Assembly (NCBI GenBank): GCA_012728875.1
Contig: JAAYEF010000014.1
Location: 1 to 64,000, forward strand
Length of the DNA: 64,000 nucleotides
Direction: 5' to 3'
Origin: Candidatus Cloacimonadota bacterium
Lineage (GTDB): Bacteria > Cloacimonadota > Cloacimonadia > Cloacimonadales > Cloacimonadaceae
Shown: positions 51,514 to 61,062 of the stretch, in pieces
Layout of the letters: the number at the start of each line of letters is the position of its first letter
Position numbering within the stretch: position 1 is the first letter of the stretch
Notes under the pieces: generated by a model
The model's input: the letters and a program-made list of their open reading frames with translations, nothing else
What the model was told of the DNA's origin: nothing
Databases searched by the model: none
Program-made: the position numbers and the translations under genes

Positions 51514-54500
51514 TCAGATCTTCAGTTCGATGAATTTGGTGTCGATTTGGTAATCCTTGAGGGCATCCAGAGCTTGCAGAGCCTGCTTGTAGCGCTCCAA
51601 CTGTCTGGCATCCTGCTCTTTACCGGTTTTATAGTCCAGGATCAAGGCTTTTTTGTTTTTGGTGTCCAGCACAAGCCTGTCCAGGCGCTGCTCAAAGCCA
51701 TTGTGCCAAACGGTGAATTCGGTGAAAACCTTGTCGTAGCCGGCCGGAAAGATCTGATCCTGGCTCAGGTTATTTTTCAGGGAATTCAGTTTTGTGCGCA
51801 GTTCTTCCAGGGGAATGATGGCTGCAAAACGTGTCAAACACTGTTTGAAAGCATGGTCGTGTTCTTCGGGGCTTCCCTTTTTCAGGAAGCTTAGATAGTG
51901 GTGCGCCAGGTCACCAAAGAGGTTGCTGCGATCTTCCAGCCACACTTTTTTCCAATCCATGTGCCTGCGACTTTCATCTGGTTTCGGATCAAAAGCAGGT
52001 TTTTCAGCTTTAGCAGGCAAGGCGGCGGCAAGCTGGTCCAAACTGATGCCTTCTTCGGTTTTTTCCTTTTTCTCATCAGGTTCAGTGGTTCCGCCGCTGC
52101 CCAGCCAAATGTATTTACCGGTTTCGTCTGGTGCGATCTCCTTGCTTTGGAAAAACTTCAGGATGGCTGAACCCACCAAAGCTGGCAGTCTGAAACCGGT
52201 GTCTGTTGTTTTTTCTTCGCAATACTTATCAAAACCTTTATCGCCCCGATATGCCAGGCAGACGTGCAAAGCGGTTTTAGCACGGGTGAGCCCAACGTAG
52301 AAGGTGTTCAGCTCTTCCAGCTTCATGCGGTTTTTGGATGTTTGCACCAGATTGCCGTAATCGGATTGCTCCAAGATTTTATCATAGTGGTAGGTGAGAG
52401 CGTAATCATGCAGGGATTGGAAATCCTGGGTGGCGTAATCCTCAAAGTGTTGGAAGTGGCCATAATCTTTGCCTGCTGAGGCGCTGAGATCGTAGAAAAA
52501 GAAGACGTGATCGAACTGCAAGCCCTTGGATTTATGTATGGTGAGAAGCTCCAGAGCGCCTTCGCCTTCCACGGAAACCTGCTTCATGGAATCTTGCTGC
52601 AGGTTGTCGTCCAAATAGTCCAAAAAGGCGGGGATGGAGCAGTTTCCACTTGCCTGGTTCAATTCAAAATCACGCGCCATGGCAAGGAAGGCATGGATGT
52701 TTAAAAAGTCGCGTTCCTTCGGCTGCATCTTTTCGCATTTCAGCAGCGGGGGCAGGGCATATTCCAAAAAAGCGCGGCAATTGGCATGAATGGATTCGTC
52801 GGCGGTTTCTGAAAGCTGGATAAGTTCCTGCGCCAAAAGGCAGTTGGAAAAATCCGGTTCCCGCTGTTCCTGCAAGGCAAGGTAGATTTCGTCCACAGCT
52901 TTCTTCAAGCCGGGAGCATCCAGCATGAAATAGTTTGAACGCATCAGTTCCAAAAGATCCAGCCAATTTCGGAAAGCCAGCCAACGCAGCCAGGCAATCA
53001 GGGGCGAAACCCAAGCATGTTCAGGCAGGATGCTGGAAGGCTGATAGATACTGGTGATGCCATATTCGTCCAGCAGTTTTTGCAGGTTTTCAAGTTCTTT
53101 ACCTGTGCGGCAAAGCAGCGCCATACTTTTTTTCGGGTTCTCATCCACGGTCGGCAGGATGGTTTTTTTCACAAACTCGCGATGGATGGAGTGCTTGCTG
53201 GATTCCTCATTTTGATATGAATAAGCAGAGGTTTGGAATTCGATCCTGGTTTGTGGATCCAGTTTTTCCATTCCCTCACGCAGTTTTGGATAATCCCATT
53301 TCAGGTTTTGCCTTTCAAGGATTCCACTGTTTCCAATGTGGTCAAACACTTGGTTGATGAATTCCACCATGAGGTTGCTGCTGCGCCAGGATTTGTCCAG
53401 CGGATCTGTCTTTGCGTCGCGCAAGCCTGGAAAGATCTCGTGCAGGTTCAAAAGCAGGTCGCGTTCGCCGCCTCGCCAGCCGAAGATGGATTGTTTTTCA
53501 TCCCCCACAATGATGACTCCGCCAAAATCCTTGGTGCCGGGACCGCTGATCACTTCTTCAATGATGGGTTGCAAGATGGCAAACTGCATCAGGGAGGTGT
53601 CTTGAAATTCGTCGATGAGGATGAATCTGCTGCGATGGGACAGGAATTGATAGAACTCTGTGGCAACGTTTTCGGTTTGCATGTCAAAATTTGGCGGCGT
53701 GGTGCTGAACAGCGCTTCCAGGGTGAACCAGGAAACATCATTGTAGGTCATATTCTTGTAGCGATAGATCAGCTTGTCATATTCCTTCAGGACCGCTGTC
53801 CAAACTTTGAGGATTTCCTCCTGTTCTTTGAGGAAATGTGTGTGGATGAGGTAGTTTGCCAAAGATTTGGCGAGACTGGCTTCCAGATCCTTGATTTGAT
53901 CCTTCAGATCAGTGAGTTTTTTTGCTGTTAACTTTCTGCCATCGGTGATGGCGCCATTTTTATTGTTGGTAAAAAACCTGTGGCAGCTATCTTCAATGGA
54001 AAGCATTTCATTTGATGCAGTTACTATGTCATCCCATTCTTCAATAGAGTCGCCAAGCATATCGCAGAAAGCTTTTTTGAACAGGTCTTTTGGCTTTTTT
54101 ACCTTGCTGTCAGACCAATCGGTTTCCTGTAAAAGTTGCAAGATTTGCATCAAAGCCTGGCGTGCATTTTCTAAATCTGAATCGCGTAAAGCCGAATCCG
54201 GATTTTGGGCAAGGTGAAGCAGGGTGCCCTCAGCAGGTTCATGATCTAGTTTTTGGATGAGAAAATGCAGCCAGCGGGCTTTGATCAGTGTGCTGAAGAA
54301 ATTTTGATACTCGTCCAAGGATGGGCTCACTTTTCTACGCAACAGTTTGTCCAACAGTGGCTTGTGCTTTTCACTCATCAGGTGATCCATCAGGAAGGGC
54401 AGGCGTTTTTCCACGGCCTGGTTATCAATCTCATAGCTTTCGATGCTGCGCAGAGGGCGCACGATGTTGCGGAAAATGCTGCTAATATAGGAGTCTATCG

Positions 54501-54870
54501 TCATTACCTGCAGCTGTTTTCTGTCGAAAGAGATTTGCCTGAGGGCCTTGTTCAGGGTTTTCATCTGCTTGTCCGACAGTTCTTTGCTCTCGCCATCCTC
54601 GTAAAGGGATTCCAGCAGTCCGCGTCTTTCTTTTTGATCTTTTTCCTCGGAGGGATTGGGATCGCAAAGCAAGGCCAGATGTATGTTTATGCGCTCCCGG
54701 ATTTCTGCGGTGGCTTTTTTTGTGAAAGTGAGCACCAGGATGCTGTCCAAATTGAAATCGTGATATTTATCCAGATGATTCAACAGAATGCGGATATATT
54801 CCACTGAAAGACGGTAAGTTTTGCCAGTGCCGGCACTTGCGGTGATAATTTTGTTTTTGAACCTGCTCAT
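51514..54870 (-). CDS. addA: AddA-like helicase-nuclease subunit
   Basis: A 1118-residue UvrD/Rep-type helicase with a C-terminal nuclease, the AddA subunit that processes double-strand breaks for recombination. Walker A is ASAGTGKT (residues ~12-19), followed by TFTKKATAEIRERI, IDEFQDTSLMQF (motif II), VGDEKQSIFGWRGG (motif III), LLTIHKSKGLQFDHVF (motif V) and FYVGLTRAK (motif VI). The nuclease core LDRLVLD...ALILDYKTG (PD-(D/E)xK) is near residue 1075. It overlaps the AddB gene by four bases. Confidence 0.92.
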   Translation of the reverse strand: MSRFKNKIITASAGTGKTYRLSVEYIRILLNHLDKYHDFNLDSILVLTFTKKATAEIRERINIHLALLCDPNPSEEKDQKERRGLLESLYEDGESKELSDKQMKTLNKALRQISFDRKQLQVMTIDSYISSIFRNIVRPLRSIESYEIDNQAVEKRLPFLMDHLMSEKHKPLLDKLLRRKVSPSLDEYQNFFSTLIKARWLHFLIQKLDHEPAEGTLLHLAQNPDSALRDSDLENARQALMQILQLLQETDWSDSKVKKPKDLFKKAFCDMLGDSIEEWDDIVTASNEMLSIEDSCHRFFTNNKNGAITDGRKLTAKKLTDLKDQIKDLEASLAKSLANYLIHTHFLKEQEEILKVWTAVLKEYDKLIYRYKNMTYNDVSWFTLEALFSTTPPNFDMQTENVATEFYQFLSHRSRFILIDEFQDTSLMQFAILQPIIEEVISGPGTKDFGGVIIVGDEKQSIFGWRGGERDLLLNLHEIFPGLRDAKTDPLDKSWRSSNLMVEFINQVFDHIGNSGILERQNLKWDYPKLREGMEKLDPQTRIEFQTSAYSYQNEESSKHSIHREFVKKTILPTVDENPKKSMALLCRTGKELENLQKLLDEYGITSIYQPSSILPEHAWVSPLIAWLRWLAFRNWLDLLELMRSNYFMLDAPGLKKAVDEIYLALQEQREPDFSNCLLAQELIQLSETADESIHANCRAFLEYALPPLLKCEKMQPKERDFLNIHAFLAMARDFELNQASGNCSIPAFLDYLDDNLQQDSMKQVSVEGEGALELLTIHKSKGLQFDHVFFFYDLSASAGKDYGHFQHFEDYATQDFQSLHDYALTYHYDKILEQSDYGNLVQTSKNRMKLEELNTFYVGLTRAKTALHVCLAYRGDKGFDKYCEEKTTDTGFRLPALVGSAILKFFQSKEIAPDETGKYIWLGSGGTTEPDEKKEKTEEGISLDQLAAALPAKAEKPAFDPKPDESRRHMDWKKVWLEDRSNLFGDLAHHYLSFLKKGSPEEHDHAFKQCLTRFAAIIPLEELRTKLNSLKNNLSQDQIFPAGYDKVFTEFTVWHNGFEQRLDRLVLDTKNKKALILDYKTGKEQDARQLERYKQALQALDALKDYQIDTKFIELKI

Positions 54871-57734
54871 TGATCCCCTCCTTTGTTAATTCTGTAAAGA
54901 TCGGCCCTGGTGATTTTTGTCAGATCCTGCCGGTCGGCAACCTTGCTGCCCAAACTGTAACCGCTGGTCAAAGAATTCACCAGAGCATCTTCCACCTGGT
55001 TTTTCCAGTCCAAGCGTTTTTGAAGGTCAGCGGGGCTTTTTTCGGTTTTAGACTCAAAAAGCAGCCAAAACAGGGAGGATAGATTGAGGTCTTCGGCAGG
55101 GTTGTCGAGCCGATAGTAGAGCCATTCATAAAAGTAGAGCTGATCATTATCGTGGTGTCCGGTTTTGAAATCGATGATCAAATCCCGTTTGGGAGTTTTG
55201 ATCCGTAAATCCGCTCTGCCGCGGATGCGCACAGAGAAATCTGCATCATCCAACCTTATGCTCAGCAGTTCCTTACCGATTTTTCCACCCTCGGTTTCCC
55301 GGTCTTGCTCCGGAATGAGGCGGAAGTTTTCGTCTTTCAGGTTTTGAGCCAGATAGCTCCAATAGAAGGCTTTGATGGAATCCACCAGGCTGTTGTTGAT
55401 GATGGTGGTCAGGAACACTTTGTTGTAGTTTTGCGGGATCTTGTATGTGTAAAACAGCTTTTCCTCATTAAGAAGATCGTCGAGCACCGCCGCCAGCGTC
55501 TCGACATCAGTCAAATGGGGCTCGATATCCCACAAAGTCAGGTCCCGCCCAGCCAAGGGCTGCAAGACCTTGGAAAGAAAGTCGTGCATGATGGCGCCGG
55601 AAAGCTTGCGGGAAATGGTCTCAAGAGGGCGGAGATCAAGATCGGGAATCTTGCGCAAACGCTTGATATACCAGGAAAAAGGGTTTTTCAGTAGATCATC
55701 CAAGCCATAGTAGCCGGAAACGTGGGTTCTTTCTGCTCCCAAATCAGATTTTGGCTGACTGGGAAGCGTGAAAAATCGCTCGGGTTCCTTGCCAAAGTTG
55801 CGGCAAAGCTCATCCTGATAAGGCTTATCCTGAGTTTCCGAGCCGGCAAGCCAGGCCCGATAGAGGTTGGAAATGCAGGGCTCAAAAGTTTTGCTTTCCA
55901 GCTTGACCTGCGAGAGGGCTCCATCACTGTGAGCTTGGATCAGTTCAGTCACAAAGCTGCCGGGTTCGATATCGTTTTCCAAATTGCGATGGGTGAAAAT
56001 CACGCACTTTTCGCTGCTGAGCACGGTGCGCAGAAAGTAGTAGCGTTCGCGTTCGCGCAGATCGGGATAGCTTTTCAGGCCCAGCCTGCCACGCTGGGTT
56101 TCGTTAAAAAGCCAGACGGGGTTTGGGCTGGAGGGCAGTTCGCCTTCAATGGCATGGAAAAAGAAGACACTTTCCTGGCTGAGGTTGCGGATGTCCAGAA
56201 GGTTGCTGATTTGGAGACGTTTTTGTTTTGTGTCGGTTTTGTGAAAATTGATCCTGCCGCTTCCCAGTGATTCTAAAAAGAGCTGCAAAACCGAGACGGC
56301 TTGCCTGGAGTCTTCACGGTCAAAAAACTCCTGCCAGTTTTGCACCAGCCCCAGTTTTTCCAAGCTTGCGAAGTTTGCCAAGCGCGCGTAGAAAACCTCC
56401 AAGATATCGCTGTTTTGCAGTTCCTCTTCGCTGCAAAGCCTTGGGATGGCAATGCCGTCTGGACTGTCGATCAGGTTCAGCAAATCCCCTGGACTGATGA
56501 GTTTGGACAGTTTTTCCAACAAACGGAAATGGGGTTCCAGGATGGCCTTCATCAGCTTAAAACCGCGGGGACTGGCAAACTTGTCCAAAAGATCCAATTT
56601 GTTGTCCACATAGAGGATGTCGCTGTTCAAAAGGACTTTGATTTCATCCAGGAGGCTGTTCTTTTGGTTTGGTTTCAGCCCGTAAAAGCTTAGAAAACCC
56701 TCTTGTGAACAGGCATCCAGAATCAATCTCAAGGGCAGAAATCCTTCACCCAAAGTGTCGCTCATCGCATCCAGATGTTGGCGGAAAATGTGGAAGATCC
56801 TGTAAATCCACCTGTTTTGAATACTCTGTTTTTCAGACATCCCAAAACGCCGGGGATCAAAAAGATCACGATAGCTGGCGCGGTTGAGCTTGCTGTCCAC
56901 CAAAACCGAACCGGACAGATCTCCCTCATGAGCCTGATTGGCAAGGAAATACAGAACCGCCTGATCTTCGTTTTTGAACTCCAGCACTTCCAGGTTTCGA
57001 AGGCGATAATCTTCCGGTTCAAGGCTTTTCAAGTCGATCACCGTGGGGTCAAGGTCTTTTTGCTCTTTACCACCGATTTGGGAGATGATCACGATCTCGT
57101 TGTCAGCAGCTTCCACGGCATCAATCAAAGATTGTTCCAATCTACTATAGTAGTATTGATTCACAAAAACGTAGCGGATGCCCCAGTGGGGAAGATGTGC
57201 GTTTTCAATGTTTTGGAAAAAGATGGGGTCACTGAAGCCATGTTGGGCAAGGATCTTGCGGTATTCTGTGCGGATTTCCAAGACCTTGAGGAGATAGCTT
57301 TCCTGCCATTCCAGCAGATTGATCCCGGGCAGGTTTTGCGGCTCATACAGCGTTTGGGCATCGATGTTTTCATCGCAGAGCTCTTCAAAGAATTGGAAGA
57401 ATTGGTTTCCCCATTCCACGATGTCGAAAAACCCATTGATATGAAAGTATTCCCTGTGTTCAGGGCTGAGAGCCTGGAAAAGGCAAACCATTCTTCTGTC
57501 ATCACTTACAGTGGGATCAGAGGGCAGCAGAAGCGATTCCCTGAACTGTTCCATGGTGATGAATTCGCAATCCTGCAAAGTCCAATTCTGCATGAAAATC
57601 TGCCTTGCCCGGGATGCAGAAATATGAGTGGGGAAAACAAAAACGGTGGATTCCTGAGCCTGTTCCAAGCTTTTTTGGAGCAGGTCTTCACTGAAAGAGA
57701 CGGTGATATATTTGCGCAAACCAACCTCCCACAT
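54867..57734 (-). CDS. addB: AddB-like subunit with PD-(D/E)xK nuclease domain
   Basis: A 955-residue partner of AddA. The C-terminal nuclease domain has IRGRADLRIKT and LIIDFKTG (active-site D and DxK, near residue 855). The N-terminal part has the fold-typical VFVFPTHISASRARQIF but no GxGKT, so the ATP site seen in Bacillus AddB is absent, and the four Fe-S cysteines around the nuclease are also missing (the position reads NPFSWYIKRL). This matches the simplified AddB of Bacteroidetes-type bacteria. The ATG is at 57734; a minus-strand TTGACA (57770-57775) lies 41 bases upstream. Confidence 0.85.
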   Translation of the reverse strand: MWEVGLRKYITVSFSEDLLQKSLEQAQESTVFVFPTHISASRARQIFMQNWTLQDCEFITMEQFRESLLLPSDPTVSDDRRMVCLFQALSPEHREYFHINGFFDIVEWGNQFFQFFEELCDENIDAQTLYEPQNLPGINLLEWQESYLLKVLEIRTEYRKILAQHGFSDPIFFQNIENAHLPHWGIRYVFVNQYYYSRLEQSLIDAVEAADNEIVIISQIGGKEQKDLDPTVIDLKSLEPEDYRLRNLEVLEFKNEDQAVLYFLANQAHEGDLSGSVLVDSKLNRASYRDLFDPRRFGMSEKQSIQNRWIYRIFHIFRQHLDAMSDTLGEGFLPLRLILDACSQEGFLSFYGLKPNQKNSLLDEIKVLLNSDILYVDNKLDLLDKFASPRGFKLMKAILEPHFRLLEKLSKLISPGDLLNLIDSPDGIAIPRLCSEEELQNSDILEVFYARLANFASLEKLGLVQNWQEFFDREDSRQAVSVLQLFLESLGSGRINFHKTDTKQKRLQISNLLDIRNLSQESVFFFHAIEGELPSSPNPVWLFNETQRGRLGLKSYPDLRERERYYFLRTVLSSEKCVIFTHRNLENDIEPGSFVTELIQAHSDGALSQVKLESKTFEPCISNLYRAWLAGSETQDKPYQDELCRNFGKEPERFFTLPSQPKSDLGAERTHVSGYYGLDDLLKNPFSWYIKRLRKIPDLDLRPLETISRKLSGAIMHDFLSKVLQPLAGRDLTLWDIEPHLTDVETLAAVLDDLLNEEKLFYTYKIPQNYNKVFLTTIINNSLVDSIKAFYWSYLAQNLKDENFRLIPEQDRETEGGKIGKELLSIRLDDADFSVRIRGRADLRIKTPKRDLIIDFKTGHHDNDQLYFYEWLYYRLDNPAEDLNLSSLFWLLFESKTEKSPADLQKRLDWKNQVEDALVNSLTSGYSLGSKVADRQDLTKITRADLYRINKGGDQ

Positions 57735-57820
57735 ATTTATTATGACTACAGCTACCGATTTGCCGAACCTGTCAAGCTTTTAAATCGGCTGAACAGAGAC
57801 CAAGCCCTGTTCAAGCAGCT

Positions 57821-58294
57821 CTATCTATTTTTTTTGAGCAAAATAACGCAGTAGGCGCTGATCCCCCCGGTTCCGGATACTCCCAAGCCCTCTTCCGTGG
57901 TGGCTTTCACGCTCACCGTGTCCAGAGGGCTTTCCAGATCGGCAGCGATGTTTTCCCGCATTTGCAAAATGTGTGCAGCCAATTTGGGTTGAGAGGCGCA
58001 GATGGTGGAGTCGAGGTTTTGCAGACTGTATCCGCAGTTTTTTGCCAATTCCCACACCTTGCGCAAAAGGATGCGGCTGTCCGCATCCTTGAAAGCTGGG
58101 TCGGAATCCGGGAAAATCTTTCCGATATCGCCCATTGCCAGAGCGCCCAAAATTGCATCCATAATGGCATGCAGCAGAACATCTGCATCGGAATGGCCGT
58201 CCAATCCCATTTCAAAGGGGATATGCACACCTCCCAAAACAAGCTTGCGCCCGCTCACAAGGCGGTGTACATCATAACCGAAACCGATGCGCAT
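57821..58294 (-). CDS. ispF: 2-C-methyl-D-erythritol 2,4-cyclodiphosphate synthase
   Basis: IspF, fifth enzyme of the MEP pathway to isoprenoids. The 157-residue protein has the zinc ligands in GYDVHRL (Asp8, His10) and [24 protein letters not shown], and the C-terminal [18 protein letters not shown]. Length is normal for the trimeric enzyme. It follows the GlmS homologue by six bases, and IspD is on the other side of that gene, so two MEP enzymes flank one amino-sugar gene in the same operon. Confidence 0.96.
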   Translation of the reverse strand: MRIGFGYDVHRLVSGRKLVLGGVHIPFEMGLDGHSDADVLLHAIMDAILGALAMGDIGKIFPDSDPAFKDADSRILLRKVWELAKNCGYSLQNLDSTICASQPKLAAHILQMRENIAADLESPLDTVSVKATTEEGLGVSGTGGISAYCVILLKKNR

Positions 58295-58300
58295 GGTTTT

Positions 58301-61054
58301 CTAGTCCACAGTAATGGATTTGGATACGTTTTTGGGTACGTCGGGGTGTACGCCGTGATCCATCATGCCAAGCCTGTCCAGTCTGCTCATTTTTCGCACG
58401 CTCATGCGAAACGCCAAAAGCTGAAGCACCACTGTGGCGGAAAAACAGGTCAGAAGGCTGTCACCGGTTCGAGGCAGCATCACGTAACCCCAGCCATAAT
58501 ATTGGCCTTCGCGGGGAATGGAACTGGCGTTTCGGAGCAGGTGCTCATCCTCTTCTGCAATCACGAAAGTATCCGCACCACGGATTTTATGGGTGTTGAT
58601 CTGTGAAACGGTGAGGTTTACGTCCTTTGCATCAGGTCCGGTAACATAGATGAGCGGGTAGTTGCGATCCAGCGTGGCATAGAAATCGCGGTTGTGGATG
58701 GCATCATGGAACAGTTTTTCTGCATCGGGGGACAGGTTGAACGGTCGGTTGCGATAGAACACATGATCCATCAGGGCGGCATTCACTTCCCTGATCTTTT
58801 GCGGAGGCAGACCGCGATGGTTGCCTTCGGTATCGATGAAATCCATAATCTCACGCAGCGAGCGCACAAAACGGCGCACATGCTTGAACCCATAGACGGT
58901 GTTTTTGCCCAAAATGGTGTTTGGTCCGTGTTTGAATTCAGAGGCTTCGCGTCCTTCCGCGTGGTTCAACACGGTTTCGCGGATTTTGAGCGCGCCTTCC
59001 ATGGCCACACCGCTGATTTTCGTGGCCAAAATATGCAGCGAGGGCTCCATATAGATCTTGGCTGCGATCGAATCTATCACATCAGAAGTATTTTCAAGGG
59101 TTTCCCTGATCAAAGATGGGATTTGCAGCAGGGTCTGGTTTCTGTATTCCAATTGGGAATATTTCTCTTTGATTTGCTCTTCATTTAAGCCGTCAATACC
59201 TTCCTCCAGCTTCATTCGGGCTGTGCGAATCGCCAAATAATAGAAAAGCGCGATCTGATTCATGAAACTTTTGGTGGCGGGAACCGCAGTCTCCGGTCCA
59301 CAATAGATCGGGATGGCGAGATCGCTCTTTTCGATGCCGAGGGTGGAATTGACATTGTTCACCAAAACAGCTTTGCTGACGTCCAGCTTGCGCTCGGTGA
59401 TATCGTTGAAAATATCTATCAAATCTTTGGTTTCGCCGGATTGCGATACTCCGATAATGAAGTCATGATCCTTCATGCTGTGGGAGTATTCACCACGAAA
59501 ATCACCTGGCAGGATGGGAATGATTTCCACACCGGCTATTTCGTTGAAGAAAAGACTGCCCACTTTGGTGGCGTGATAGCTGGTTCCGCAGGCGATCGAG
59601 TAGGCAATGCGGTTTTTCTGCAGGGTGATTTTCATTTTCTGCAAAAATTCCCGCACCTTCATTTCAAATTCCTGTACGCTGTCCATTTCGGAAAGCGAAT
59701 CAAAGGCTTTTGCCAGGATCATTCTGCGAATGTCGAACTCCTCGCCAATCAGGTCGATAAGTGTATTTTTGTCTGCAGAAAACAGATATTTTTGTTCAAA
59801 ATCCTCGCGTACGACAACGTCGAAAATGGCCTGATAGGAGCTGCGTGCGATTTCGAAGAAAGAGGCAAATTCGCCGGAATCAATCAAGGAATCAAACGAA
59901 GCTTTGGCTTTGTCTGGATCGGTACTGTCCAGGATTTCTCTCATTTTTTCGGTTAGATGCTCGTGGATATTCTCGCTATCCATCAGCTCCAACATGCGGC
60001 GTCCAGAGTTTGATCCGCCTTGGAAGAGTTTCACCAATTTACCCACGGATTCGGGTTCAGCGTAAATCTCTTGTTCCATGAAATAATCAAACTCCGGCTG
60101 GAGCTCAACATCTTCAGCACGCAGTTTGGAAAGTGCTGCCTTGGTAGGGATTGGGTCTCCCGGGGCATAGTTTTCGTCGGCTTTGCCAACGCTTATGAAG
60201 TGCAGGGCTTTTTGGGCGTAAACTTGATAGTAGGAAGAATCGAACTCGATGAATTCGCCTTCACGCAGATTTACCACCATTTTGGTAAAACGCAAAACCG
60301 CGGTGAGGTCTGAGGAGGCAAGGCCAAAGCTCATGCCTTCCAGTTCGCCATGGCCAAAATAGAGGCTGCTGCCGGCTTTGATGGCCCACATGGTTTGGGT
60401 GACGGGATCGGTGATCACGGCGGCGTAGGAGCCCACAATCCGGCTGGCGGTATTCACCACAGCGCGGCGCATGCAGGCCTTGCGAAGCTCGGGATCTTCC
60501 GGGTTTCCAGCCTTGTCCATCTCAATGTCGAAAAAGTGTTCCACACTGTGCACCAGCATTTCGCCATCGTTGTCTGAAAGAATGGTGTGTCCTTCAGCCG
60601 TAAGCCAGATTTTGAGGTCATTTGTGTTTGTGATGTTGCCGTTGTGGGCGCCATAGAGGTGACGTTTGCATTTCACCTCATGTGGTTGCGCGTTTTGTTT
60701 GGTAACTGCGCCGAAAGTGGCCCAACGCACCTGTCCGCAAAACAGTTTGCCACTCTGCTTTTCGATTCCCAGGGTTTTGACCAGGGTACTGGGTGCGCCC
60801 ACATCTTTAAGCAAAATGATATTTTGGTCATCGCCTTGGAAGGCGGCGCCGGTGGAGTCGAACCCCCTGTATTCCAATGCTCTTAACAATCGGGACGCAT
60901 ATTTTCCCATATCCACGGAAACCTTTGGCAAGGCCAGCCCCAATACTCCACAGCCCAAACCGGGCACAAACAGCGGAATGCGTATATTTTCCAATTTTGA
61001 TGCCAGTTTACCCAATGCCTGGTTGTAATTTCTCAAAATTCTTTTCATGCTCAT
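58301..61054 (-). CDS. glmS: Long GlmS homologue (glutamine-fructose-6-phosphate aminotransferase)
   Basis: A 917-residue homologue of GlmS (usual length ~610), which makes glucosamine-6-phosphate for cell wall and LPS. The glutaminase domain keeps Cys35 (GCGVLGL), RALEYRGFDSTG, RWATFG, AHNGNIT and SDNDGEM, but Cys is normally residue 2; here 34 residues precede it and no start codon directly before it exists. After FDYFMEQEIYAEP come ~140 extra residues, then two SIS domains with ACGTSYHATK (~485), VSQSGETKDLI, EFKHGP and the closing PKNVSKSITVD, with another insertion in the second. AGAGGA supports the ATG at 61054. It probably is active after propeptide removal, or has another amino donor or role. 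Confidence 0.8.
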   Translation of the reverse strand: MSMKRILRNYNQALGKLASKLENIRIPLFVPGLGCGVLGLALPKVSVDMGKYASRLLRALEYRGFDSTGAAFQGDDQNIILLKDVGAPSTLVKTLGIEKQSGKLFCGQVRWATFGAVTKQNAQPHEVKCKRHLYGAHNGNITNTNDLKIWLTAEGHTILSDNDGEMLVHSVEHFFDIEMDKAGNPEDPELRKACMRRAVVNTASRIVGSYAAVITDPVTQTMWAIKAGSSLYFGHGELEGMSFGLASSDLTAVLRFTKMVVNLREGEFIEFDSSYYQVYAQKALHFISVGKADENYAPGDPIPTKAALSKLRAEDVELQPEFDYFMEQEIYAEPESVGKLVKLFQGGSNSGRRMLELMDSENIHEHLTEKMREILDSTDPDKAKASFDSLIDSGEFASFFEIARSSYQAIFDVVVREDFEQKYLFSADKNTLIDLIGEEFDIRRMILAKAFDSLSEMDSVQEFEMKVREFLQKMKITLQKNRIAYSIACGTSYHATKVGSLFFNEIAGVEIIPILPGDFRGEYSHSMKDHDFIIGVSQSGETKDLIDIFNDITERKLDVSKAVLVNNVNSTLGIEKSDLAIPIYCGPETAVPATKSFMNQIALFYYLAIRTARMKLEEGIDGLNEEQIKEKYSQLEYRNQTLLQIPSLIRETLENTSDVIDSIAAKIYMEPSLHILATKISGVAMEGALKIRETVLNHAEGREASEFKHGPNTILGKNTVYGFKHVRRFVRSLREIMDFIDTEGNHRGLPPQKIREVNAALMDHVFYRNRPFNLSPDAEKLFHDAIHNRDFYATLDRNYPLIYVTGPDAKDVNLTVSQINTHKIRGADTFVIAEEDEHLLRNASSIPREGQYYGWGYVMLPRTGDSLLTCFSATVVLQLLAFRMSVRKMSRLDRLGMMDHGVHPDVPKNVSKSITVD

Positions 61055-61062
61055 GTTTTCCT

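Noticed and set aside
57735-57820. Terminator between ispF and addB
   Set aside because: A 6-bp inverted repeat GAACAG/CTGTTC (57791-57796, 57807-57812) is present but lacks a T-run on the minus strand; a promoter-like TTGACA follows instead.
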